A stretch of DNA of 64,000 bases, taken from NCBI RefSeq assembly GCF_024721115.1, contig NZ_JAMDHK010000001.1, forward strand, positions 494,762-558,761, in the 5' to 3' direction. This stretch comes from Salipiger pentaromativorans (GTDB lineage Bacteria > Pseudomonadota > Alphaproteobacteria > Rhodobacterales > Rhodobacteraceae). Each line of letters begins with the position of its first letter. The first letter of the stretch is position 1. Below, piece by piece: positions 39,380-47,820 of this stretch. A program made the translations under genes and the position numbers. The notes under the pieces are model-generated. The model did no database searches. It was not told where the DNA came from and saw only the letters and a list, made by a program, of their open reading frames with translations.

Positions 39380-40657
39380 ATGACACACGGCTTTGACACA
39401 TTGCAGGTGCACGCCGGCGCCCGGCCCGATCCGGCCACCGGCGCGCGGCAGGTGCCGATCTACCAGACCACCGCCTATGTCTTCCGCGACGCCGATCATG
39501 CCGCCGCGCTCTTCAACCTCCAGGAAGTGGGCTATATCTATTCCCGCCTGACCAACCCCACCGTCGCCGCGCTGCAAGAGCGGGTGGCGACGCTCGAGGG
39601 CGGCGCGGGCGCGGTCTGCTGTTCCTCGGGCCATGCGGCGCAAATCATGGCGCTGTTCCCGCTGATGGCACCGGGGCGCAATATCGTCGCCTCGACGCGG
39701 CTTTACGGCGGCACGATCACCCAGTTCAGCCAGACGATCAAACGCTTCGGCTGGTCCTGCACCTTTGTCGATTTCGACGATCTGGACGCCGTCGAGGCCG
39801 CCATCGACGACGACACCCGCGCGGTGTTCTGCGAAAGCATCGCCAACCCGGGCGGCTATGTGACCGATCTCGACGCCATCGCGGCGATCTCCGACAAGGC
39901 CGGCATCCCGCTCATCGTCGATAACACCTCGGCCACGCCCTATCTCTGCAAGCCCATCGAGCATGGCGCCACGCTGGTGGTGCATTCGCTGACCAAATAC
40001 ATGACCGGCAACGGCACGGTGACCGGCGGCTGCGTGGTGGATTCGGGCAAGTTCGACTGGTCGGCTTCGGATAAGTTCCCGTCGCTCTCGGCGCCCGAGC
40101 CCGCCTATCATGGGCTGAAGTTCCACGAGACCTTCGGCGCGCTCGCCTTCACCTTCCACGGCATCGCCATCGGTCTGCGCGATCTCGGCATGACGATGAA
40201 CCCGCAGGCGGCGCATTACACGCTGATGGGCATCGAGACCCTGTCGCTGCGGATGCAGAAACACGTGGAGAACGCCATGCGCGTGGCCTCGTGGCTGGAA
40301 AATCACCCGGCGGTCGCGCAGGTGACCTATGCCGGCCTGCCCTCGTCGCCCTACAATGACCGGGTCGCCAAGATCTGCCCCAACGGCGCTGGCGGGCTGT
40401 TCACCGTCGCGCTCAAGGGCGGCTACGAGAGCTGCGTGAAATTCGTCGGCGCGCTGGAGATCTTCAGCCATGTGGCCAATCTCGGCGACACCCGCAGCCT
40501 GGTGATCCATTCCGCCTCGACCACCCACCGCCAGCTCTCCGAAGAGCAGCAGATCGCGGCGGGTGCGGCGCCCAACGTGGTGCGGATCTCGATCGGGATC
40601 GAGGATCCCGAAGACCTGATCGCCGATCTGGACCAGGCGCTGTCCAAGGCCGGCTGA
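39380..40657 (+). CDS. metY: MetY, O-acetylhomoserine aminocarboxypropyltransferase
   Basis: A 425-residue PLP enzyme making homocysteine from O-acetylhomoserine and sulfide. The start MTHGFDTLQVHAGARPDPAT and QVPIYQTTAYVFRDADHAA are typical. The PLP Lys lies in VVHSLTKYMTGNGTVTGG. Other Cys/Met-metabolism family regions are CESIANPGGYVTD, IVDNTSATPYLCKP and GDTRSLVIHSASTTH. The length favours MetY over MetB/MetZ (about 390). AGGGAGGA precedes the ATG at 39380. The 168-bp leader shows no SAM-II or SAH riboswitch pattern that I can recognise. Confidence 0.93.
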   Translation: MTHGFDTLQVHAGARPDPATGARQVPIYQTTAYVFRDADHAAALFNLQEVGYIYSRLTNPTVAALQERVATLEGGAGAVCCSSGHAAQIMALFPLMAPGRNIVASTRLYGGTITQFSQTIKRFGWSCTFVDFDDLDAVEAAIDDDTRAVFCESIANPGGYVTDLDAIAAISDKAGIPLIVDNTSATPYLCKPIEHGATLVVHSLTKYMTGNGTVTGGCVVDSGKFDWSASDKFPSLSAPEPAYHGLKFHETFGALAFTFHGIAIGLRDLGMTMNPQAAHYTLMGIETLSLRMQKHVENAMRVASWLENHPAVAQVTYAGLPSSPYNDRVAKICPNGAGGLFTVALKGGYESCVKFVGALEIFSHVANLGDTRSLVIHSASTTHRQLSEEQQIAAGAAPNVVRISIGIEDPEDLIADLDQALSKAG

Positions 40658-40733
40658 ACGCCCCGCGACGGGAGGCGCGCGGCCCGCCGCGCGCCATCCC
40701 CCTCCATGCCGCGCATCGGGCCGCGCTCCCCCG

Positions 40734-41270
40734 TCAGACCCGTTCCAGCGGCAGATGCGGCGCCGCCGGCAGATGCACCGAAATCGCATCGCCCGGCGAG
40801 ACCGCCCCGCCCTGCGTCACCACCGCCATGATCCCCGCCCGGCGGACCAGCGTTCCGTCCGGCCCACGCCGCAGCACCTCGGACAAAAGCCCCGGGCGGA
40901 ACCCCGAGATCTGCGCGCAGGGATTGCGCAGCCCGGTCACCTCGAGCCGCGCCTCGCCGATCCCGAGCACTGTCCCGCGCGGCAGCCCCAGCAGGTCGAG
41001 CCCCCGCGTGGTGATGTTCTCGCCCATATCGCCCGGCCGGACCTCGTAACCCTTCTCCGCCAGCTCGTCGAAAAGCTCGGCAGAGAGCAGATGCACCTGC
41101 CGCAGATTCGGCTGGGTCGGATCCTGCGCCACGCGCGACCGGTGCTGCACCGTCACGCCGCGATGGGCATCGCCCTCGACCCCCTCTCCCGCAATCAGCA
41201 CGATCGCGGGACAGGGGGTCTTGCTAAAGCGGTGCGCCGCGTCGCGCGCCACGGCGACCACCTCGGCCAT
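40734..41270 (-). CDS. MOSC-domain protein
   Basis: A 178-residue MOSC domain (molybdenum cofactor sulfurase C-terminal fold). Landmarks are EGVEGDAHRG, RQVHLLSAELFDEL, GDMGENITTRGLDL and the conserved-Cys loop LRNPCAQI, expected to carry or bind sulfur or Moco. It probably handles sulfur transfer or detoxification; the exact role is not inferable. ATG at 41270 is chosen over the GTG at 41279 because GGAGGA lies 8 bases upstream. It follows the SIMPL gene and is probably cotranscribed. Confidence 0.87.
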   Translation of the reverse strand: MAEVVAVARDAAHRFSKTPCPAIVLIAGEGVEGDAHRGVTVQHRSRVAQDPTQPNLRQVHLLSAELFDELAEKGYEVRPGDMGENITTRGLDLLGLPRGTVLGIGEARLEVTGLRNPCAQISGFRPGLLSEVLRRGPDGTLVRRAGIMAVVTQGGAVSPGDAISVHLPAAPHLPLERV

Positions 41271-41275
41271 CGCGC

Positions 41276-41962
41276 TCACTCCTCCAGCGCGAAGACCATC
41301 GTCACCCGCGCGGTCAGCACCGATTCCCCGGCAGCCACCGGCACCGAGGACACCCGGGCCATCTCCATCATCGGCTCCGGCGCATAACCGCCGCCCGCCT
41401 CGGAGATCGACAGGACGGCGCCAAGCCCGACCCCGGCCGCCTCGGCCAGAACCCGCGCCTGCGCCATGGCGTCGGCCACCGCGTCGCGTCGCGCATCGTC
41501 CATCACCGGCCCCGGCTCCTGCAAGCCGAAGCTCAGCCCGGACAGGCGGTTGGCGCCATCCTCGGTCACCGCGCCCAGAACCTCGCCCAGCCGCGCCAGA
41601 TCGCGGACCCGAACCGTCAGGCGGTTGTTCGCCACATAGCCGGTGATCTCGCGCGCGCGGTTGCTGTTGTAATCGGTCCAGACCGGCTGCAAGCCGATGT
41701 CCGAGGTCTGGCGGTCGCGCGCGGCGATCCCCAGCGCGTCGAGCCGAGCGAGAATCGCCCCCGCCACCCGGCTGGCCTCGTTCATCGCGGCGCCGGGCTC
41801 CTTGTGCTCGGCGGTCACCCCCAGCGTCACGGTCGCCATGTCGGGCACAGCGGCGGCCCGGCCATCACCGGTAACGGTCAGTTTCGGGACCAGATCCTCG
41901 GCCAGCGCGGCGACAGGGGTCACCATCAGGGCACAGGCGGCGGCAAGGACGAGACGGCGCAT
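41276..41962 (-). CDS. SIMPL-domain (DUF541) secreted protein
   Basis: A 228-residue protein with a signal peptide (MRRLVLAAACALMVTPVAAL, cleavage after ALA). The SIMPL domain starts LTVTGDGRAAAVPDMATVTL and includes ITGYVANNRLTVRVRDLARL, characteristic of this periplasmic or outer-membrane-associated family. The molecular role is poorly known; some members are tied to oxidative stress. The stop lies just before the MOSC gene on the same strand. Confidence 0.87.
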   Translation of the reverse strand: MRRLVLAAACALMVTPVAALAEDLVPKLTVTGDGRAAAVPDMATVTLGVTAEHKEPGAAMNEASRVAGAILARLDALGIAARDRQTSDIGLQPVWTDYNSNRAREITGYVANNRLTVRVRDLARLGEVLGAVTEDGANRLSGLSFGLQEPGPVMDDARRDAVADAMAQARVLAEAAGVGLGAVLSISEAGGGYAPEPMMEMARVSSVPVAAGESVLTARVTMVFALEE

Positions 41963-42130
41963 GGAGGGCCTCCTTTTTCATGCGGTTCCGGGCGCTAACA
42001 TCCCTCGCCAGCTCCCGTCCCGCAAGACCCTGCGGCCAAAGGCTTCTTTCGCTGAGCGGAGAGCTGCTGTAGACTGGGCTCCCGCGTCTTGGGACTCCCA
42101 TAGGCGCCCGAGCAGTGATAGAGACCGCGC

Positions 42131-44899
42131 ATGGCACCGAATTTCGCGCTATCCCTTTCTTTCGATGGCATCGCCCTGCTGCGCCGTGCCGTCACCGGCT
42201 GGATGCGGCTCGACGCGGTGGCGCTGGACAGCGACGACCTCGACGGCGCGTTGCAGGCGCTGCGCGATCGCGCGCTGGAACTGGCGCCGGACGGGGCGCA
42301 GGTTCTGCTGGTCCTGCCCAACGAGCAGATTCGCTATCTCGACCTGCCCGACCCCGGCGGCGACCGCGCAGAGCGCGAGACCGCCGTCCGCGCCGCGCTC
42401 GACGGCGCCACCCCCTATGCGGTGGAAGAGCTGGTCTTCGACTGGTCGCAAAGCGGCGACCGCCTGCTCGCCGCCGCCGTGGCACGCGAGACGCTGGAAG
42501 AGGCTGACGGGTTCATCCGGGCGCATGGCTTCGATCCGGTGAGCTTTACCGCGCTCCCGCCGGAGGAGGCGTTCGAGGGCCCGCTGTTCCTCGGCGCCGC
42601 CCCCGGCTGGACCGGCGCCGCGCCGGACCGGCTGCCGCAGCCGCTGCGGATCGTCGAGGGCACGCCGGATCTGCCCTGGTCGCGCCCGCGCGCCGAGCCG
42701 CAGCAGCCCCCGGCCGCAGACGCGCCGCCCCAACCGGAACCAGTGGCCGTTCCGCCGGCCCCGCCCCCGGGCCCGGCGCCGAAGCCGACCCCCACGCCGG
42801 TCGCCCCTCCGCCGTCCGAACCCGCCCGCGTTGCGCCGCCGACGGCTCCTGCCGCGCCAACCGCGCCCGTGGCGCCCGAGCCACCCGCGCGGGTCAGCTT
42901 TGGCGAGGGCATGTTCGGCCCCGGCGGCAACGCCCGCGCCGACACGATCCCCGCCCCGCAGCAGGAAACGCCGGTGCTGCGCCCGGTCAAGGCCCCCGCA
43001 CGCACGGCCAGTGGCGCCCCGGCAGTGCCGCTCTCGGGCGCCGACACGACAGCGCCCGGCCCGGCCCCCAGTTTCTCCAGCATCCGCGCCACCCGCGATC
43101 TGCCGGCGACACCGGCAGCCCCGGCGCCGGCCTCCGTCAGCGACGCGCCCAGAACCGCCCCGAGGCTGCAAGGCCCCGAGCTGCCCGCCCAACCGGCCCG
43201 CGACGCGACCCCGGCCACACCGGCGGCTCCCGCTCCGGACCGCGACAGCATGGCCAGCCGCGCGCTGTCGGCATTGTCGCGCCGCCGGCGCAGCGAGAGC
43301 GCCGCGCCCGACCCCGAACCGGCCCCCTCCGCAGATAGCACCCCGCACCCCGAGCCGGCCCCCAGGAAAACCCGCGCGCCGGCCAGGAAGGCAAGTTCCA
43401 AGGCCGCCGCCATGCTGAAATCGCCGGGCAAGGCCGCGGCGCAGATCGCCGCCATGCGCCGCGACCCGGCGCCCACTCCCACGCCGCCCCCGACAATGGC
43501 GCCCGCTGCCGCCGGCGCCGCCGTCCTCGACCCCGATGAGGAACGCCGCCGCATGACCGTCTTCGGCGCGCGGCGCGAAGAGCAGATCGGCGGCAAGCCG
43601 CGCTATCTTGGGCTGATGCTCACCGCCGTGCTGCTGCTGTTCCTCGCCGGCGTCGCTGCCTGGGCCTCGGTCTTCCTCGACGAAGGGCTGTCGCGCTTCT
43701 TCGGCCCGAAAGATCCCGCGGAAGAGGCGATTGCCGCCGCGCTGCCGGACGAGGCCCTGCCGCTGCCGCCCCCGGCCACCGAGGCCGAGGAAGAGGCGGA
43801 AGACACCGAGATGGCCGCGCTCGATCCGGCCCCGGTGCAGACCGATGCCGCCACATCGGCGCTGAGCCAGCCCATCCTGCCCCAGGCGCTGACCCCGGAA
43901 GAGGCCGCCGCGCGCTACGCCGCGACCGGCATCTGGCAACGCGCGCCGACCGCACCGCTGGAACCGGCGCAAAGCGGGGTGGACGATCTCTATATCGCCT
44001 CGGTCGATCCCCAGGTGGGCCAGTTCGATGCCGTGGCACTGCCGCGGACCGCCATCGACCATGACGATCTTGCGCCTCAGCCGGTGGCGCTGCCGCCCGG
44101 CCCGGACGTGCGGTTCGATCTCGATGACAAGGGTTTGGTGCGCGCGACGCCCGAGGGCGCCGTCTCGCCCGACGGGGTACGCGTGTTTGCCGGCCTGCCG
44201 CCGCAGGTGCCGCCGCTGCGCGGTGTCGCCGAGACGCCGGCGGCTCCGGAGCAGGAGGCCGCCCCGCAGGCCGCGCCCGCGGCCGATCCGGCACAGGACC
44301 AGCTTCGCCAGCTCCGCCCGCAGCCCCGGCCCGACGATCTGGTGGAGCAGACCGAACGCGCGAATCTCGGCGGGATCTCGATCGCCGAGCTGGCGGGCAA
44401 GCGCCCCGCGATGCGCCCGCCCAGTGCGCAGGAGCAGGCGGCAGAGGCGCAGCAGGACGCCCCTCAGCAAGAGCCCACCGCCGAAGCCCCCGCCCCCGCG
44501 ACACCGCCGGCCACGGCGCTGGCGGTTGCGACCTCGCTGCAACCGCAGACACGGCCGCGCAACATGGACACCATCGTCCAGCGCGCCGATCGCGAGACCG
44601 TGCAGACCGCCTCTGCCGGGCCGATCCGGATCCAGCCCGGCCCCAAGGTGCCGCAGAACGCGAATGTGGCCAAGGAGGCCACGGTCCGGAACCAGATCAA
44701 CCTGCGCGAGATGAACCTGATCGGCGTCTTCGGCAAACCCTCGAGCCGCCGCGCCCTGGTACGCCTGTCGAACGGACGGCTACAGAACGTCAAGGTCGGC
44801 GACCGGCTCGACGGCGGGCGCGTTGCCGCCATCGGCGAATCCGAGCTTCAGCTTACCAAGGGCGGACGGAACATCGTTCTGAGGATGCCGAGGGGCTAA
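42131..44899 (+). CDS. GspL/PilM-like and GspC/PilP-like fusion membrane protein
   Basis: A 922-residue protein in four parts. Residues 1-150 resemble the actin-like cytoplasmic domain of GspL/PilM (LLVLPNEQIRYLDLPDPG, AALDGATPYAVEELVFDWSQ). Residues about 165-490 are Pro/Ala-rich and probably disordered. A single transmembrane helix is at about 493-515 (LMLTAVLLLFLAGVAAWASV). Another long acidic Pro/Ala-rich stretch leads to residues 856-922 (NLREMNLIGVFGKPSSRRAL then VRLSNGRLQNVKVGDRLDGG), like the periplasmic GspC/PilP homology domain. These domains normally belong to separate secretion or pilus proteins. No other such genes are nearby. Confidence 0.72.
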   Translation: MAPNFALSLSFDGIALLRRAVTGWMRLDAVALDSDDLDGALQALRDRALELAPDGAQVLLVLPNEQIRYLDLPDPGGDRAERETAVRAALDGATPYAVEELVFDWSQSGDRLLAAAVARETLEEADGFIRAHGFDPVSFTALPPEEAFEGPLFLGAAPGWTGAAPDRLPQPLRIVEGTPDLPWSRPRAEPQQPPAADAPPQPEPVAVPPAPPPGPAPKPTPTPVAPPPSEPARVAPPTAPAAPTAPVAPEPPARVSFGEGMFGPGGNARADTIPAPQQETPVLRPVKAPARTASGAPAVPLSGADTTAPGPAPSFSSIRATRDLPATPAAPAPASVSDAPRTAPRLQGPELPAQPARDATPATPAAPAPDRDSMASRALSALSRRRRSESAAPDPEPAPSADSTPHPEPAPRKTRAPARKASSKAAAMLKSPGKAAAQIAAMRRDPAPTPTPPPTMAPAAAGAAVLDPDEERRRMTVFGARREEQIGGKPRYLGLMLTAVLLLFLAGVAAWASVFLDEGLSRFFGPKDPAEEAIAAALPDEALPLPPPATEAEEEAEDTEMAALDPAPVQTDAATSALSQPILPQALTPEEAAARYAATGIWQRAPTAPLEPAQSGVDDLYIASVDPQVGQFDAVALPRTAIDHDDLAPQPVALPPGPDVRFDLDDKGLVRATPEGAVSPDGVRVFAGLPPQVPPLRGVAETPAAPEQEAAPQAAPAADPAQDQLRQLRPQPRPDDLVEQTERANLGGISIAELAGKRPAMRPPSAQEQAAEAQQDAPQQEPTAEAPAPATPPATALAVATSLQPQTRPRNMDTIVQRADRETVQTASAGPIRIQPGPKVPQNANVAKEATVRNQINLREMNLIGVFGKPSSRRALVRLSNGRLQNVKVGDRLDGGRVAAIGESELQLTKGGRNIVLRMPRG

Positions 44900-45211
44900 G
44901 CTTGTCGCCGTAGCGGACATGCCAGACAGGCATGGTGGGCGAATCGCCCACCCTACGATTGCATGAAAATCGCAACGGTTAAGCCCCTTGCCGAGTGCCT
45001 CCCATGCAATGTTTGCCGGGCCGGCGTTGGCCCGTGGGGTGCCGCCCAGACGGGCTGTAACCCCTGACTGATCCCGGCCACATCCGAACAACCTCGAAAC
45101 GAGGCGTTTACGCCACAACAGCGGCAGCCCGCCCCGGCGGGCTACGCCATTGAGTCCGGACCAAGGCGCGGGGATTGAGGACCGCGGAAGGCGATCAGGT
45201 CGCGTAAGCCC
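44900..45211. other. Gene-free interval between the fusion protein and uvrD-like genes
   Basis: A 312-bp convergent interval. It holds palindromic repeat copy 2 (44934-44956) and, at 45126-45143, an inverted repeat AGCCCGCC/GGCGGGCT with a 2-nt centre that could stop transcription from either side. The rest shows no reading frame or RNA gene that I can support. Confidence 0.45.
44934..44956. repeat. Palindromic dispersed repeat, copy 2
   Basis: GGTGGGCG-AAT-CGCCCACC followed by CTAC, 34 bp after the fusion-protein stop. It matches the copy at 20728-20750 except for one position in each arm, where a G/C pair replaces A/T. Both copies lie directly downstream of a gene stop. Confidence 0.75.
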
Positions 45212-47566
45212 CTAAAACGGCACGTCATCCTCGGCATGCACGAAGCGCGAGACGACCTTCTTGAGCCCCGCCTTCTCGAAGGCGATCTCCAGCTTGTCGC
45301 CCTCGATCCCCACGATCTCGCCATAGCCGAACTTCTGGTGGAAAACCCGCTGCCCGGTCTCGAAGGCCGAGACCGCCTCGAGGTCGATCACCGTGTTGCG
45401 GCTTTCGCGCGGCTGGCTCACCGGGCGCTGCGAAGAGCGCTCCTGTAGCCGCTTCCAGCCCGGCGAATTGTAGACATTGGCCTCCGCCGCGCGCGCCTCG
45501 ACCCCGGAGGACATGCCGCCATAGGCCGCCGCCGCGCCGAAGCCGCCGCCATAAAGCCCCGGCGGGGTCAGCACCTCCACATGCGCCTCGGGCAGTTCGT
45601 CGATGAAGCGCGAGGGCAGCGCCGATTGCCACTGGCCGAACACCCGGCGGTTGCCGGCAAAGGAGATCGTGCACAGCTCCTCGGCCCGCGTGATGCCGAC
45701 ATAGGCCAGCCGCCGCTCTTCCTCCAGCCCCTTCAACCCGCTCTCGTCCATCGAGCGTTGCGAGGGGAAGAGCCCGTCCTCCCAGCCCGGCAGGAACACG
45801 CAGGGAAACTCCAGCCCCTTGGCGGCGTGCAGCGTCATGATCGAGACCTTCGCCCCCGCCTCTTCGCTTTCGTTGTCCATGATCAGCGCGACGTGTTCGA
45901 GGAACCCTTGCAGGTTCTCGAACTGCTCCAGCGCCTTGACCAGTTCCTTGAGGTTTTCCAGCCGCCCCGGCGCCTCGGGCGTCTTGTCGGCCTGCCACAT
46001 GCCCGTATAGCCGGACTCATCCAGAATGATCTCGGCCAGCTCCATATGGGTCATGTCGCGGTCGCCGGTCAGCCGGCCCCAGCGCGCGAGATTTTCGCAC
46101 AAGAGCCGCAGTTGCCCGCCGCCCTTGCCCTTGATGCGCTCCTCGTCCACGGCGATCCGCGCGCCCTCGACCAGCGACACGCCAAACTCCCGCGCCGTCG
46201 CCTGAATGATCTGCTGCGCCTTGTCGCCAAGACCGCGCTTGGGCGTGTTGACGATGCGCTCGAAGGCCAGATCGTCTTCGGGCGAGACCACCAGCCGGAA
46301 ATAGGCCATGGCATCGCGGATCTCCATCCGCTCGTAAAAGCGCGGGCCGCCGATCACCCGGTAAGGCAGACCGATGGTGAGGAAGCGGTCCTCGAAGGCG
46401 CGCATCTGGTGCGAGGCGCGGACAAGGATGGCCATATCGTCGAGCGAATAAGGTTTCAGCCCGCGCGTGCCCTTTTGCAGCGACTCGATCTCCTCGCCGA
46501 TCCAGCGCGCCTCTTCCTCGCCGTCCCAATGGCCGATGAGCCGAACCTTCTCGCCGCCCTCGGCCTCGGTCCAGAGCTCCTTGCCAAGCCGGCCCTCATT
46601 GCCGCGGATCACGCCGGACGCAGCGGCGAGGATATGCGGAGTGGAACGGTAATTCTGTTCCAGCCGAACGACATGGGCGCCGGGGAAATCCTTTTCGAAC
46701 CGCAGGATATTGCCGACCTCGGCGCCGCGCCAGCCATAGATCGACTGGTCGTCGTCCCCCACGCAGCAGATGTTCTTATGCGCGCCCGCCAGCAGCCGCA
46801 GCCAGAGATATTGCGCGACGTTGGTGTCCTGATACTCGTCCACGAGGATGTAGCGGAACCAGCGCTGGTACTGCTCCAGCACATCCGCATGCGCCTGAAA
46901 GATCGTCACCATATGCAGCAGCAGGTCGCCGAAATCGCAGGCGTTCAGCTCGCGCAGCCGGGTCTGGTATTGCTCGTAAAGCTCGGTGCCACGGTGGTTA
47001 TAGGCCGACGCCTCGGCGGCGGGCACCTTGGCGGGCACCCAGGCGCGGTTCTTCCAGTGGTCGATGAGACCCGCAAGCTGCCGCGCGGGCCAGCGCTTTT
47101 CGTCGATGTTGCTGGCGGCGATGAGCTGTTTCAGCAGGCGGATCTGGTCGTCGGTATCCAGAATGGTGAAGTTGCTCTTGAGCCCCACCAGCTCCGCATG
47201 GCGGCGCAGCAGTTTGACGCAGATCGAGTGGAAGGTGCCGAGCCAGGGCATGCCCTCGATCTGCTGGCCGAGCATCCGCCCCACCCGCTGCTTCATCTCG
47301 CGCGCGGCCTTGTTGGTGAAGGTCACCGCGAGGATCTCGTTCGGGCGCGCCTTGCCGGACATCAGCAGATGCACGATGCGCGCGGTCAGCGCCTTGGTCT
47401 TGCCGGTGCCCGCGCCGGCCAGCATCAGCACCGGCCCGTCCATCTGCAACACCGCCTCGCGCTGCGCCGGGTTCAGGTCGTCGAGATAGGGCGCGGGCCG
47501 CGCCGCCATGGCACGGGCCGACAGCGACGCGCCTTCGAAGGCGTCCATGTCATCGAAACTGCTCAT
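45212..47566 (-). CDS. uvrD: UvrD/PcrA-type ATP-dependent DNA helicase
   Basis: A 784-residue superfamily 1A 3'-5' helicase used in excision and mismatch repair. Motifs in order are Q-motif/I LNPAQREAVLQMDGP with Walker A AGAGTGKTKAL, Ia TFTNKAAREMKQR, II VDEYQDTNVAQYLW, III CVGDDDQSIYGWRGAE, IV LEQNYRSTPHI, V VSIMTLHAAKGLEFPCVFLP and VI ERRLAYVGITRAEE. The C-terminal GQRVFHQKFGYGEIVGIEGD is the Tudor-like RNA-polymerase-binding end. A start at ATG 47566 gives MSSFDDMDAFEG. UvrD and PcrA cannot be separated by sequence alone here. Confidence 0.94.
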   Translation of the reverse strand: MSSFDDMDAFEGASLSARAMAARPAPYLDDLNPAQREAVLQMDGPVLMLAGAGTGKTKALTARIVHLLMSGKARPNEILAVTFTNKAAREMKQRVGRMLGQQIEGMPWLGTFHSICVKLLRRHAELVGLKSNFTILDTDDQIRLLKQLIAASNIDEKRWPARQLAGLIDHWKNRAWVPAKVPAAEASAYNHRGTELYEQYQTRLRELNACDFGDLLLHMVTIFQAHADVLEQYQRWFRYILVDEYQDTNVAQYLWLRLLAGAHKNICCVGDDDQSIYGWRGAEVGNILRFEKDFPGAHVVRLEQNYRSTPHILAAASGVIRGNEGRLGKELWTEAEGGEKVRLIGHWDGEEEARWIGEEIESLQKGTRGLKPYSLDDMAILVRASHQMRAFEDRFLTIGLPYRVIGGPRFYERMEIRDAMAYFRLVVSPEDDLAFERIVNTPKRGLGDKAQQIIQATAREFGVSLVEGARIAVDEERIKGKGGGQLRLLCENLARWGRLTGDRDMTHMELAEIILDESGYTGMWQADKTPEAPGRLENLKELVKALEQFENLQGFLEHVALIMDNESEEAGAKVSIMTLHAAKGLEFPCVFLPGWEDGLFPSQRSMDESGLKGLEEERRLAYVGITRAEELCTISFAGNRRVFGQWQSALPSRFIDELPEAHVEVLTPPGLYGGGFGAAAAYGGMSSGVEARAAEANVYNSPGWKRLQERSSQRPVSQPRESRNTVIDLEAVSAFETGQRVFHQKFGYGEIVGIEGDKLEIAFEKAGLKKVVSRFVHAEDDVPF

Positions 47567-47707
47567 ATGCCCAATCTAGCCGCAGACGCGACCAAAGAAA
47601 AGCGGCGTTCACGCAATGTTCCACAGCTTTCGCAGGGGGCCGCTTGCACGCGCTGTTGCAGCTTGAAACAATAAAATCCGCTAACGGCAAATTCTGTTAC
47701 AGCGAGA

Positions 47708-47745
47708 TTTGCAAAACGCCTGAAAATCCAGGCTAACTTTGCAAA
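47708..47745 (+). promoter_or_regulatory. Paired TTTGCAAA sites upstream of pyc
   Basis: Perfect TTTGCAAA at 47708-47715 and again at 47738-47745, spaced 30 bp start to start, 113 and 76 bp before the pyc ATG. The second is preceded by CTAAC, giving AACTTTGCAAAG, close to the published RamB (ScfR) target of actinobacteria. The 30-bp phasing equals that before pccR. Confidence 0.68.
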
Positions 47746-47820
47746 GCAATCTTGCGCCGCATCGCGGCATCGCGTTCACTCCCCGCCACGGTCAGGAACG
47801 GCCCAAGACGGAGGAAAATA

